Source: Neoactinobaculum massilliense
GTDB taxonomy: Bacteria; Actinomycetota; Actinomycetes; Actinomycetales; Actinomycetaceae
Direction of reading: 5' to 3'
DNA length: 64,000 nt
NCBI RefSeq assembly: GCF_900604955.1
Contig: NZ_UWPE01000001.1
Location: 744,001 to 808,000 of the forward strand
The notes under the pieces were generated by a model, which saw nothing but the letters and a program-made list of their open reading frames with translations, did not search any database and was not told the DNA's origin. A program made the translations under genes and the position numbers. Positions 46,835 to 58,047 of the stretch are shown in pieces. The first letter of the stretch is position 1. Each line of letters begins with the position of its first letter.

Positions 46835-46881
46835 CGACGCCCACGGGATTCAGAAAGCGTCAGCGATGAAAGGAGGCCGTT

Positions 46882-47505
46882 ATGGCCACGTATGAACTCC
46901 CGGAACTCCCCTATGATTACTCGGCGCTAGAGCCCTATATCTCGGGCAAGATCATGGAACTCCACCATGACAAGCACCACCAGACATACGTGAACGGCGC
47001 GAACAAGGCGCTGGAAAACCTCGCGGCTGCACGTGAATCAGGCAATTTCGCGGCTATCAACCAGTACTCTAAGGATCTGGCTTTCAACCTGGGCGGCCAC
47101 ATCAACCACTCCATTTTCTGGACGCTACTCTCCCCGGATGGCGGCGGGGAGCCGGAAGGCGAGGTTGCGGAGGCCATCAAGGACTCCTTCGGTTCCTTCC
47201 AGAACTTCCAGGCCCAGTTCACCGCGGTGTCCACGGGCATTCAGGGCTCCGGCTGGGGCGTGCTCGCCTATGATTCCGTGGCCGGCAAGCTGGTCACCTT
47301 CCAGCTCTACGATCAGGCCAACAATGTGCCCGAAGGGGTCTTCCCCATCTTCCAGCTGGACATGTGGGAGCACGCCTACTATCTGGACTACCTCAATGTG
47401 AAGGGCGACTACGTGAAGGCCATCTGGAATATAGTTAACTGGCAGGAAGTGGCCAACCGGCTTGCTGACGCCCAGCAGAAGGCCCAGGGACTCATCATCC
47501 GCTAG
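46882..47505 (+). CDS. sodA: Superoxide dismutase (Mn/Fe family)
   Basis: A 207-residue dismutase. The first metal ligand is His28 in MELHHDKHHQTYV; GGHINHSIFW carries the second His; DMWEHAYYLDY carries the Asp and third His. The sequence is close to the Mn type, but metal preference is not certain by eye. No signal peptide, so cytoplasmic. AAAGGAGG at 5-nt spacing predicts strong translation. It converts superoxide to hydrogen peroxide and oxygen. Confidence 0.96.
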   Translation: MATYELPELPYDYSALEPYISGKIMELHHDKHHQTYVNGANKALENLAAARESGNFAAINQYSKDLAFNLGGHINHSIFWTLLSPDGGGEPEGEVAEAIKDSFGSFQNFQAQFTAVSTGIQGSGWGVLAYDSVAGKLVTFQLYDQANNVPEGVFPIFQLDMWEHAYYLDYLNVKGDYVKAIWNIVNWQEVANRLADAQQKAQGLIIR

Positions 47506-47652
47506 TGGCCAAACATGGGTAGCTCGCAAGACCTACCGCTACCAGGCCGCTATGCCCGGCCCCGCGGTTTGCCAGAGGTTTGCCACGCATCGCAGCCGGG
47601 CAGCCACGTGCAGGCGTAAAAGCCGGATGGGCGTAACGGCAGAGCGAACATA

Positions 47653-47685
47653 CGAGAGGGGGCGGGAATATCCCGCCCCCTCTCG
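47653..47685. terminator. Bidirectional terminator-like hairpin between sodA and the FKBP gene
   Basis: A perfect 15-bp inverted repeat (CGAGAGGGGGCGGGA and its complement) encloses only ATA. It lies between convergent genes. Neither side has a run of more than two T, so strength is uncertain. Confidence 0.6.
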
Positions 47686-47699
47686 TCTACCCTGCTCGA

Positions 47700-50163
<2,464 letters not shown>

Positions 50164-50310
50164 CTACCCCACCGGTCGGTACGGTGCGGTACCAAACGAC
50201 GTCGGTCGCTGACGGCTCCGCCCAAGCCCTACGTTCCCGTGCGACGTCGTCGTGGCAGGTAGTAGGACGCCGAGTCGTGAGGCTCCCCTACGCGGCGGGC
50301 CGCGTTTGCG

Positions 50311-50316
50311 TAAACT
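50311..50316 (+). promoter_or_regulatory. -10 element of the DUF3043 gene
   Basis: TAAACT precedes the GTG start by 28 nt. The mRNA would carry the GAGGGGAG ribosome site at 50331-50338, so this one is leadered. Confidence 0.5.
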
Positions 50317-50344
50317 AAACGCGCACTCACGAGGGGAGATTTTT

Positions 50345-51058
50345 GTGTTCGGACGTAAGAAGAAGGACGAAGCGGACGCGACGGTGGAGGAAACACCGCG
50401 CCTGCCCAAGGGCTATACGCCCGCAAAGGGCACGCCAACGCCGAAGCGTAAGCAGGTAGAGAACGCGCGCCGCCGGCCTCTCATCGCCTCGGGTGCGCAT
50501 CTCACCAAGGAACAGAAGAAGATACTCAAGGCGGAGCAGCGCGCGCGGAGCGAGGAAATCCGCAACACGGAGTACCAGGCCATGAAGACCGGGGATATCG
50601 CCCACATGCCGTGGGAGCATCGCGGCCGCGAGCGCGCCTGGGCCCGCGATTTTCTCGATGCGCGGCGCACCAGCGCGGTAGGGCTGATGCCGCTAGCTAT
50701 CGTGCTGATCATCGGATTGTTCGCACTGCGTAATTATCCGGTGATTCTCAACTTCTTCATTATTGCGGCGTACGTGGTCATGTTCATCATGTTCATCGAC
50801 GCCATCTGGCTGGCCGTCAGAACAAAGCGCGCCGTTCGCTACCATTTTGGCGAGGATCGCATTCCGCCGCGCCTGCAGGGCCAGCTCACGTCTCGCGCAA
50901 TGACGCCGCGTCGCTGGCGGCTCCCCAAGCCGCAGGTCAAGGCTCATGAGTACCCCGCGGGTGGCACGCCCGCCGAATATCGCGAGGCCTACCGGAACAA
51001 TCGCGCGAAGGCGCGCGAGGAGAAGAAGCTGCAGCGCGAAGTAGCGCGGGAAAAGTAA
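50345..51058 (+). CDS. DUF3043 membrane protein
   Basis: A 237-residue, very basic protein. A Lys/Arg-rich N-terminal 100 residues (FGRKKKDEAD; PKGYTPAKGTPTPKRKQ) precedes two TM helices (AIVLIIGLFALRNYPVILNF and AYVVMFIMFIDAIWLAV), and the C-terminal segment is also basic. It matches DUF3043, widespread in Actinobacteria, function unknown. GTG at 50345 follows GAGGGGAG; the frame continues upstream to 50252 without similarity. Confidence 0.88.
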   Translation: MFGRKKKDEADATVEETPRLPKGYTPAKGTPTPKRKQVENARRRPLIASGAHLTKEQKKILKAEQRARSEEIRNTEYQAMKTGDIAHMPWEHRGRERAWARDFLDARRTSAVGLMPLAIVLIIGLFALRNYPVILNFFIIAAYVVMFIMFIDAIWLAVRTKRAVRYHFGEDRIPPRLQGQLTSRAMTPRRWRLPKPQVKAHEYPAGGTPAEYREAYRNNRAKAREEKKLQREVAREK

Positions 51059-51135
51059 GGCCACCCGGCCGGTTAACCCCGGCTGTATTGGTCGGGCAAA
51101 CTGCGCCGGCCAATACGGCCGCAATCACCGAGCAG

Positions 51136-51561
51136 CTACTGCAAACTGCGGTTCGCGATATGTGCGGGGCGAGAATAGAACAGCCAGCCAAGAGCCAGCA
51201 GCGCCCCGACGGTGGTCAGATAAAAATAACTGGAACCCGCCTGGTACCAAGGATTGACGGCGATAAATGCGTCCGGAAGGATGGTACCCACCACCGGCAT
51301 CACCACGTTCAAAGCCCACGACACCCCGGCTACGCGCCGCATTCGCCGACCATTATGGAGCGTGCCAATGGCCGCCAGCATCCATATGGCGGCGGCCAGA
51401 ATAGCTACGGCGGCCTGAGCGGGATGCCGAGCCACGAACGCGTCGGAGGCACCAATCACGGTGCGCCACACCACCACCACGGCACCCACCAATAGCAAAC
51501 CAATGAATACGGCAGGCCACCCTGTAGCCCGATGCCTCGTATCCTTGATCAGTTCCGCCAT
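51136..51561 (-). CDS. Small four-helix membrane protein, unknown function
   Basis: 141 residues from ATG 51561, which has AGGAAA 3 nt upstream. Four hydrophobic segments are seen: GWPAVFIGLLLVGAVVVVW, AAVAILAAAIWMLAAIGT, VSWALNVVMPVVGTILP and YLTTVGALLALGWLFY. A charged loop (HNGRRMRRVAG) lies in the middle. I do not recognise the family. The frame continues to 51786, but the extra part has no membrane or codon signature. It is divergent from lpd. Confidence 0.7.
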   Translation of the reverse strand: MAELIKDTRHRATGWPAVFIGLLLVGAVVVVWRTVIGASDAFVARHPAQAAVAILAAAIWMLAAIGTLHNGRRMRRVAGVSWALNVVMPVVGTILPDAFIAVNPWYQAGSSYFYLTTVGALLALGWLFYSRPAHIANRSLQ

Positions 51562-51847
51562 TGATTTCCTCAGTCCAGGGGCCCGCGCTTCGGTACCACA
51601 ACCCATCGAGTGTACGCTAGGCCAATCCCGCTCTACCGTGCTACCTCCCACACGTGATGTGCGCCGCCACCACGCCCACACCATCTCACGGTAGGGTTTC
51701 GCCCGGCCCATCGGGAATTCGCGCCGCTCAATTATCGTTTTCGGCAGAGCGTTTTTGCGAATTTGGGTGAACTTTTCATGGCACAATGAAGAAGAGCGCC
51801 GAAAGTCCTAGACGTTCGGTATCGGTCCATAAAGAACGGAGAAGTTG

Positions 51848-53221
51848 GTGGCAGAAACAAAGGAATACGACGTCGTAATCCTTGGCGGTGGCAGTGGCGG
51901 ATACGCAACTGCTCTCCGCGCTGGGCAACTCGGCATGTCGGTTGCGCTAATCGAAGCGGACAAGGTAGGCGGCACCTGCCTGCACTACGGATGCATCCCC
52001 GCCAAGGCGCTGCTTCACGCCGCTGAAGTAGCAGACGAAATGCGCGAAGGCCCGTCCATCGGTGTGATGGGCACCTTCAACGGCATGGACATGGTGGCCC
52101 TCAACGCCTTCAAGGACGGCGTCATTGGCAAGATGTTCAAGGGCCTGCAGGGCCTTCTCAAGGGACGTCACGTTGAGATCGTCAACGGCTGGGGAACGCT
52201 GGTAGCACGTGACACCATTCAGGTGAACGGCGTCAACTACAAGGGCAAGCATGTCGTGCTTGCCTCCGGCTCCTACTCCAAGACCATCGGCCAGCAGATC
52301 ACCTCTCGCGTGATTACCTCCACCGAGGCGCTGAGCCTCACCCAGGTTCCGTCCTCGGCCATCGTGCTGGGCGGCGGTGTGATTGGTGTGGAATTCGCCT
52401 CCACCTGGAAGTCCTACGGTGCGGATGTTCAGATCATCGAGGGCCTGCCCCACCTCGTGGCCAACGAGGACATCGATATTTCTAAGAACCTTGAGCGCCA
52501 GTTCAAGAAGCGCGGTATCAAGTTCGCCACCTCCACCATGTTTGACCACGTGGAGGAGACGGCTACCGGCGTGCGCGTGTTCACCCAGGATGGCAAGGAG
52601 TACGACGCCGATATCCTGCTGATCGCGGTCGGTCGCGGCCCGCGCACCAAGGATCTGGGGTACGAGCAGCAGGGCATCACCATGGACCGTGGCTTCGTGC
52701 TGACCGATGAGCGCCTCCGCACCAACGTTGAGGGCATCTACGCCGTCGGCGATATCGTGCCGGGACCGCAGCTGGCCCACCGCGGCTTCCTGCAGGGCGT
52801 GTTCGTGGCCGAGGACATCGCCGGGCTCAACCCGCGTGTCATCAACCCGGATTACATCCCACGCGTCACCTTCTGCCGTCCCGAGATCGCTTCCGTCGGT
52901 ATCACGCAGGCTCAAGCCGAGGAGAAGTTCGGTAAGGCTAACGTGGAGACGGCCAAGTTCAACCTGGCCGGCAACGGTAAGTCCCAGATGCTCGGTGCAG
53001 ACGGCTTCGTCAAGCTGGTTCGCCAGAAGGATGGCCCCATCGTGGGCTTCCACGCCATCGGCGCCCGTATGGGTGAGCAGATCGGTGAGGGCGAAACCAT
53101 GGTTGCTTGGGAAGCCTTCCCGGAGGATTACAACGGGCTTATTCATGCCCATCCGACCCAGAACGAGGCCCTTGGCGAAGCCGCCATGGCACTCGCTGGC
53201 AAGCCGCTTCATTCCAACTAG
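51848..53221 (+). CDS. lpdA: Dihydrolipoamide dehydrogenase (E3)
   Basis: A 457-residue flavoprotein. FAD-binding GGGSGGYATALRAGQLG at residues 12-28; redox disulfide in GGTCLHYGCIPAKAL; NAD-binding GGGVIGVEFASTWKSYG; the C-terminal His-Glu pair in HAHPTQNEALGEA. It reoxidises dihydrolipoyl E2. GTG at 51848 has GGAG at 6-nt spacing; an in-frame TTG at 51845 is less likely. sucB follows after 11 nt, so the two form an E2–E3 operon. Confidence 0.96.
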   Translation: MAETKEYDVVILGGGSGGYATALRAGQLGMSVALIEADKVGGTCLHYGCIPAKALLHAAEVADEMREGPSIGVMGTFNGMDMVALNAFKDGVIGKMFKGLQGLLKGRHVEIVNGWGTLVARDTIQVNGVNYKGKHVVLASGSYSKTIGQQITSRVITSTEALSLTQVPSSAIVLGGGVIGVEFASTWKSYGADVQIIEGLPHLVANEDIDISKNLERQFKKRGIKFATSTMFDHVEETATGVRVFTQDGKEYDADILLIAVGRGPRTKDLGYEQQGITMDRGFVLTDERLRTNVEGIYAVGDIVPGPQLAHRGFLQGVFVAEDIAGLNPRVINPDYIPRVTFCRPEIASVGITQAQAEEKFGKANVETAKFNLAGNGKSQMLGADGFVKLVRQKDGPIVGFHAIGARMGEQIGEGETMVAWEAFPEDYNGLIHAHPTQNEALGEAAMALAGKPLHSN

Positions 53222-53232
53222 AGGGGATCACA

Positions 53233-54861
53233 ATGTCAGAACCTATTAAGCTGCCCTCACTGGGCGAATCTGTTGACAGCGCCACCGTCACCTCGTGGCT
53301 GAAGGAAGTTGGCGAGGAAGTAGCAGAAGGCGAACCGATTCTCGAGGTGTCCACGGACAAGGTGGATTCCGAGGTTCCCTCCCCCGTCGCCGGCATTCTG
53401 GAGAAGAAGGTTGTTGACGAGGATGACGAAGTAGAAACTGGCGCCATTCTTGGCTACATCGGTGATGGCTCCGGCGTGGAGGCGGGCGGAGCGGCAGAAG
53501 CCGCCCCCGCTGCTCCCGCACCCGCAGCTGCCCCGGCCCCGGCCGCTACTCCAGCTCCGGCCGCCGCACCTGCCGCTGGTGCTGCTACCGGCACCGAGGT
53601 CACGCTCCCGGCTCTGGGCGAGTCCGTGGACGAGGCCACCGTCACCTCCTGGCTCAAGGAGATTGGCGATTCCGTTGAGGTGGGCGAGCCCATCGTTGAG
53701 GTGTCCACGGACAAGGTGGATTCCGAGGTTCCCTCCCCCGTCGCCGGTACGCTCCTTGAAATTCGCGCGCAGGAAGACGAGGAGGTCGAGGTTGGCGCAG
53801 TGCTCGCCGTCATTGGTGATGCCGCCGCCGTCCCGGCTCCGGCCCCCGCTGCCGCTCCGGCACCGGCTCCCGCCGCGGCCCCGGCCGCACCGCAGGTTCA
53901 GGCCACCACTGCTGAACCCGATGCCTACATCACGCCGATCGTCCGCAAGCTCGGTAAGGAGCTGGGCGTGGATCTCAGCAAGGTGAAGGGCACCGGTGTT
54001 GGTGGCCGTATCCGCCGCCAGGATGTTGAGGCAGCCGCCAAGGCTGCCCCGGCTCCCGCCGCTGCGCCGGCCGCTCCGGCCCCCGCTGCTGCTCCGGCCC
54101 CGGCCAAGCCGGCCGCCAAGGCTGCCCCGGCCTCCGCTGAGGCCGATCAGCTGCGTGGCACCACGCAGAAGATGACCCGCCTGCGTCAGACCATCGCCAA
54201 GCGCATGGTCGAGTCTCTGCAGGTGTCCGCCCAGCTCACCACGGTGATTCGCGTGGACGTGACGAACATGGTCAATCTCCGCAACCGCGTCAAGGGCGAG
54301 TTCCAGTCCCGTGAGGGCACGAAGCTCACCTACCTGCCCTTCTTCGTGAAGGCAGCAATTGATGTGCTGAAGAACCACCCGAAGCTCAACGCCACCATCC
54401 ATGACAAGGAAGTGGAGTACTTCGATCACGAGAACATCGGCATCGCGGTAGATACGCCGCGCGGCCTGTTCGTTCCGGTGGTGAAGAACGCGGGTGAGCT
54501 CAACATCGCGGGCCTGGCCAAGGAAATCAACACCTTGGCTGGCGCGGTACGAGAGAACACCATGAAGCCGGATCAGCTCTCCGGTGGCACGTTCACCATC
54601 ACGAACACCGGTATCAACGGCGTTATGTTCGATACCCCGGTTATCAACCAGCCTGAGGTGGCCATCCTCGGCATCGGCGGCATTCTCCGGGAGCCGGCCG
54701 TGGTGAAGGACGCCAACGGCAACGAAACGATCGGTATCCGTTCCGTGGTGTACCCGGCGATCACCTATGATCACCGTCTCGTGGACGGCGCTGAAGCCGG
54801 CCGCTTCCTCAAGGAATACAAGCAGCGCCTTGAGGCCGCGGATTTCGAAGCTGACCTGTAA
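53233..54861 (+). CDS. sucB: Dihydrolipoyl acyltransferase E2 (2-oxoglutarate dehydrogenase type)
   Basis: A 542-residue E2 with two N-terminal lipoyl domains (about residues 1-75 and 118-193), both with the lipoyl-lysine motif STDKVDSEVPSP. Long Pro/Ala linkers separate them from a peripheral-subunit-binding domain (ITPIVRKLGKELGVDLSKVKG). The acyltransferase domain follows, ending with the catalytic YDHRLVDGAEAGRF. ATG at 53233 follows GAGGGG; the frame upstream overlaps lpd. The assignment as succinyltransferase is by synteny; other 2-oxoacid complexes are possible. In Mycobacterium lipB–lipA would follow, but they are absent here. Confidence 0.93.
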   Translation: MSEPIKLPSLGESVDSATVTSWLKEVGEEVAEGEPILEVSTDKVDSEVPSPVAGILEKKVVDEDDEVETGAILGYIGDGSGVEAGGAAEAAPAAPAPAAAPAPAATPAPAAAPAAGAATGTEVTLPALGESVDEATVTSWLKEIGDSVEVGEPIVEVSTDKVDSEVPSPVAGTLLEIRAQEDEEVEVGAVLAVIGDAAAVPAPAPAAAPAPAPAAAPAAPQVQATTAEPDAYITPIVRKLGKELGVDLSKVKGTGVGGRIRRQDVEAAAKAAPAPAAAPAAPAPAAAPAPAKPAAKAAPASAEADQLRGTTQKMTRLRQTIAKRMVESLQVSAQLTTVIRVDVTNMVNLRNRVKGEFQSREGTKLTYLPFFVKAAIDVLKNHPKLNATIHDKEVEYFDHENIGIAVDTPRGLFVPVVKNAGELNIAGLAKEINTLAGAVRENTMKPDQLSGGTFTITNTGINGVMFDTPVINQPEVAILGIGGILREPAVVKDANGNETIGIRSVVYPAITYDHRLVDGAEAGRFLKEYKQRLEAADFEADL

Positions 54862-54884
54862 AGCGAAGCTTCGCTGAACCGCTG

Positions 54885-54920
54885 GTGGGGATCGGGCACG
54901 CGCCCGGTCCCCACTTTTTT
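54885..54920 (+). terminator. Intrinsic terminator of the lpd–sucB operon
   Basis: GTGGGGATCGGGC (54885-54897) pairs with GCCCGGTCCCCAC (54902-54914) with one mismatch, followed by six T. Confidence 0.88.
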
Positions 54921-54927
54921 AAACGCA

Positions 54928-55548
54928 TTACTCGCACGGACTCACGTCCACCAGTTGGCCCGCATCCAGTTGCCACACGGCGCAGCGTGGCTGCGCCACC
55001 CCGAAGGCTCGCCCGTCGGCGTAACGTAACCGCCGCTGCCTGGTCCACACCTCCACCCGGCCGTCAGAATTCGCCTGCGCAGCCACTACCTCGGTATCAA
55101 TGTCCACCACCGGCGCGTCCGTCAGCTCACTGGCGAACGCCTGCGCCCGTGCTCGCTCCGGCCCATCTGGCGCAGTGAGCGCAATAATCGCCGCGCCATC
55201 GCCCGCCATAATGGCCGCATCGCGGGCGGATACCAGTTCTGAGACAAGCTCCATCACCCCGTGCGTAGCGTCCGAATCCGGCGGGGCCGACGTCGTGGTG
55301 GGAGCAGCCTGCCTAGCGGCGGATGATTGCGACACCTCGGATGTGGATACGCCGGCGCCCCACGCGTTCGCCGGGCTCGGCATCCCGGTGGTGCCAGCGG
55401 GGCCCGCGGCCGGATGCGTCACCGTGGGCATCCCGAACCCCATCACGCAGCCGATTGCCAGCGCCACCGGTAGCGCCCACCACCTCCACGTTCTAGCCGC
55501 CGCACCTTGCTTGGCACCGCAGCGAGAGTCTTGAAAACGCGAGGACAC
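54928..55548 (-). CDS. Membrane-anchored extracytoplasmic protein, unknown function
   Basis: 206 residues from GTG 55548; a longer frame to ATG 55626 adds an Arg/His-rich stretch that looks non-coding. One TM anchor (WWALPVALAIGCVMGFG) precedes a Pro/Ala/Thr-rich linker. A C-terminal domain (about residues 90-206) has alternating alpha/beta character (VMELVSELVSARDAAIMAGDGAA...CAVWQLDAGQLVDVSPCE) and two Cys that could pair. The family is not recognised. It sits exactly where lipB–lipA would be in related genomes and reads on the opposite strand. Confidence 0.65.
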   Translation of the reverse strand: MSSRFQDSRCGAKQGAAARTWRWWALPVALAIGCVMGFGMPTVTHPAAGPAGTTGMPSPANAWGAGVSTSEVSQSSAARQAAPTTTSAPPDSDATHGVMELVSELVSARDAAIMAGDGAAIIALTAPDGPERARAQAFASELTDAPVVDIDTEVVAAQANSDGRVEVWTRQRRLRYADGRAFGVAQPRCAVWQLDAGQLVDVSPCE

Positions 55549-55725
55549 ACCCGGGCTACTGTGCCGGCCACGGTGGGGCGCGCGGCCCGGCAGGCTCTCG
55601 GCATGATGTGTTCGGCGTCGTTCCATAGGGCTATTTCACCCCGTGACCGCACTCTCACGCGCAGGTTATCCACAGGCTTCCAAGGTCCAGGTAGAATGGG
55701 CGGGTATTTCCAAGGAAGGGTGGCC

Positions 55726-56421
55726 ATGGCCAAGCAAAAGCAGCAACAGAAGCGGCCCGGCTTCTTCGCGACGCTCCGTGACGCGTATAAGATTTCCCGC
55801 CGTACTTACCCCGCACTTGGCTGGTGGCTCGCCGGCGTAGGGGTGCTTGGCTTGGCAATCGGCGTGGTGGTGGGTGCCATCACGAAAGCGTGGGTGGCCT
55901 GGATTATTCTGGGCGTCCTCCTGGCACTCACATTCCCCATGCTGCTGCTCACGCGACTAGTCCGTAACGCCTCTTACGCGCAGCTTAAGGGCGTGCCCGG
56001 CGCCACCACAGCGGTGCTTGGGAATCTCCGCGGCGCCTGGATCACACAGGATGAGCCTGTGCGCGTGAATGCTCGCCATCAGGACATGGTGTTCCGCGCT
56101 ATCGGGAAGCCGGGCGTGGTGCTTGTTGCTGAAGGCCCGAAGTCACGCACGGCGAAACTGGCGCGGGATGCAGAGCGCGATGTCCACCACGTGTCACGCG
56201 AAGTGCCTGTCACCATTCTTTTTGTCGGTGACGGCGAAGGCCAGGTACCGCTCAGCAAGCTTGAGCGTACGGTGAAGCGCCTCCCCAGCAAGATCAGCCG
56301 AGCCGAAGTGTCCGCCCTGGACATGCGGCTTCGGGCACTGGGCAATAACGCGCTCTCCATTCCAAAGGGAATCGATCCACTCAATACAAAGGTGTCTCGC
56401 CGCGCACTCCGCGGCAACTGA
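55726..56421 (+). CDS. DUF4191 membrane protein
   Basis: A 231-residue protein with a basic N-terminus (MAKQKQQQKRPGFFATLRDAYKISRRTYP), two TM helices (WWLAGVGVLGLAIGVVVGAI and AWIILGVLLALTFPMLLL) and a cytoplasmic C-terminal domain. It matches DUF4191, conserved upstream of glnA in Actinobacteria; function unknown. AAGGAAGGG sets the ATG at 55726; GTG at 55720 is also in frame. TAGAAT at 55692-55697 is its probable -10. Confidence 0.9.
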   Translation: MAKQKQQQKRPGFFATLRDAYKISRRTYPALGWWLAGVGVLGLAIGVVVGAITKAWVAWIILGVLLALTFPMLLLTRLVRNASYAQLKGVPGATTAVLGNLRGAWITQDEPVRVNARHQDMVFRAIGKPGVVLVAEGPKSRTAKLARDAERDVHHVSREVPVTILFVGDGEGQVPLSKLERTVKRLPSKISRAEVSALDMRLRALGNNALSIPKGIDPLNTKVSRRALRGN

Positions 56422-56428
56422 CACTAGG

Positions 56429-56453
56429 CTCCGCGAAACTCGCGGAGTTTTTT
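56429..56453 (+). terminator. Intrinsic terminator of the DUF4191 gene
   Basis: CTCCGCGA and TCGCGGAG pair around AAC, followed by six T, 7 nt after the stop codon. It insulates glnA. Confidence 0.9.
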
Positions 56454-56523
56454 GTTTCCGGAACCACGCAGCTTATCCATCGAGGTCCGCATATCATGAG
56501 GACCAACCAACAACAGGAGAAAC

Positions 56524-57948
56524 ATGTTCGCCAACGCCACCGAGGCAGTTGATTTCATCAAGAATGAAGATATCCAGCTCCTCGATATTCGATTTACTGA
56601 TCTGCTGGGTTCCACGCAACATTTCACGGTATCCGCTGCCGGCCTCACGGCGGATGAGCTCTCCGCGGGCTACATGTTCGACGGGTCCTCCATCACCGGT
56701 TTCACGGAAATTCATAAATCGGACATGCGCCTCCTCCCCGATTTCTCCTCCTCCTTCGTGGATCCGTTCCGTTCCACGCCCACGCTGAACATGAACTTCG
56801 CCGTGGTTGATGGCGAGACAAATAAGGGATACGGCCGCGATCCCCGCATGGTTGCCAAGCGTGCGGAAGCCTACCTGCGCTCCACGGGTATTGCGGACAC
56901 CGTCAGCTTCGGCGCTGAAGCAGAGTTCTATTTGTTCGACGACGTCCGCTACTCCACCACTACTAATGCGTCCAGTTTCCTGGTTGATTCGTCTGAGGGT
57001 GCCTGGAACTCCAATCGTGAGGAGGAGGGCGGTAACTCCGGATACAAAATTCCCGTGCGCGGCGGCTACTTCCCTGTTCCGCCTACAGACGCCTCCACGG
57101 AGGTTCGCGATTTCATGTGTGCCACGCTGGAGAAGGTAGGCCTCATTGTGGAGCGCGCCCACCATGAGGTTGGCACCGGCGGCCAGCAGGAGATCAACTA
57201 CCGTTACGCCCCGTTGCTCACCGCCGCGGATGACATGATGAAGTTCAAGTATGTGGTACGTATGTGTGCGGATGAAGCCGGAATGACCGCCACATTCATG
57301 CCTAAGCCCCTGGCTGGTGACAACGGTTCCGGCATGCACTGCCATCAGTCACTGTGGAAGGATGGCCAGCCCATCTTCGCGGATCCCGCCGGTTACGCGG
57401 GTCTGTCCGAGGCGGCGCGTTTCTACATCGGTGGACTTATCAAGCATGCGCCCTCGCTGGCCGCGTTCACCAATCCCACCACAAACTCCTACCGGCGCCT
57501 GGTCCCGGGTTTTGAAGCTCCCGTTAACCTGGTGTACTCCTCCGGTAATCGCTCGGCATGCATTCGTATTCCGCGGGCCGGTGACGCGCCGGCCGCCAAG
57601 CGCGTGGAATACCGCGTCCCGGATCCCACCGCAAACCCCTACCTGGCCTTTTCGGCGCAGCTCATGGCCGGTCTGGACGGCATTCTCAACCGGATTGAGC
57701 CACCCGCACCGGTGGATAAGAACCTCTATTCTCTTCCCGCCGAGGAATTGGCACAGATCGGAAAAATGCCCGGTTCCCTGGAGGAGGCGCTTAACGCCCT
57801 CGCGGAGGATCACGCCTACCTCACGGCCGGGAATGTGTTCAGCGAGGATCTGATTTCCACGTGGATTCAGTTGAAGATGGACCGTGAGGTAACGCCGCTT
57901 CGTGCCCTTCCCCACCCCTACGAGTTCAACCTGTACTACAAGTACTAA
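56524..57948 (+). CDS. glnA: Glutamine synthetase type I
   Basis: A 474-residue GSI. Metal and substrate signatures are YMFDGSSITGF, AEAEFYLFDD, HEVGTGGQQEI, and MPKPLAGDNGSGMHCHQSLW. Tyr402 in KNLYSLPAEE is the adenylylation site of the beta-type enzymes, so GlnE control is expected. It makes glutamine from glutamate, ammonia and ATP. CAGGAGAAAC precedes the ATG and TATCAT (56490 region) could be the -10. The upstream terminator makes it a separate unit. Confidence 0.97.
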   Translation: MFANATEAVDFIKNEDIQLLDIRFTDLLGSTQHFTVSAAGLTADELSAGYMFDGSSITGFTEIHKSDMRLLPDFSSSFVDPFRSTPTLNMNFAVVDGETNKGYGRDPRMVAKRAEAYLRSTGIADTVSFGAEAEFYLFDDVRYSTTTNASSFLVDSSEGAWNSNREEEGGNSGYKIPVRGGYFPVPPTDASTEVRDFMCATLEKVGLIVERAHHEVGTGGQQEINYRYAPLLTAADDMMKFKYVVRMCADEAGMTATFMPKPLAGDNGSGMHCHQSLWKDGQPIFADPAGYAGLSEAARFYIGGLIKHAPSLAAFTNPTTNSYRRLVPGFEAPVNLVYSSGNRSACIRIPRAGDAPAAKRVEYRVPDPTANPYLAFSAQLMAGLDGILNRIEPPAPVDKNLYSLPAEELAQIGKMPGSLEEALNALAEDHAYLTAGNVFSEDLISTWIQLKMDREVTPLRALPHPYEFNLYYKY

Positions 57949-57956
57949 AAACATCG

Positions 57957-58008
57957 GACCCCACGCGGACTGTTTCGATTTCAGTTTGAGAGCAGTCCGC
58001 GTGGGGTC
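57957..58008 (+). terminator. Perfect 16-bp inverted repeat after glnA
   Basis: GACCCCACGCGGACTG (57957-57972) is fully complementary to 57993-58008 across a 20-nt loop. It begins 9 nt after the stop. No U-run follows, so it may block or stabilise the mRNA 3' end or end both convergent genes. Confidence 0.6.
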
Positions 58009-58047
58009 TCGCGCACCGAAGACGGCGCTGGGCAGGCCGAGGCGTTC

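Noticed and set aside
50165-50225. GGTAC-rich repeats in the M20/DUF3043 divergent region as operator
   Set aside because: Short, imperfect matches (GGTAC, GTCGGT) with irregular spacing; not above expectation for GC-rich DNA.
51947-53212. 421-codon minus-strand frame inside lpd
   Set aside because: Antisense of a conserved flavoprotein; His/Gly/Leu/Val-rich composition typical of complement frames.
53470-54140. Repetitive Ala/Pro-coding DNA in sucB as possible mobile or satellite repeats
   Set aside because: Explained by flexible linkers between lipoyl, binding and catalytic domains.
53257-54774. 505-codon Gly/Arg-rich minus-strand frame inside sucB
   Set aside because: Gly and Arg runs are the complement of the Ala/Pro linkers of E2.
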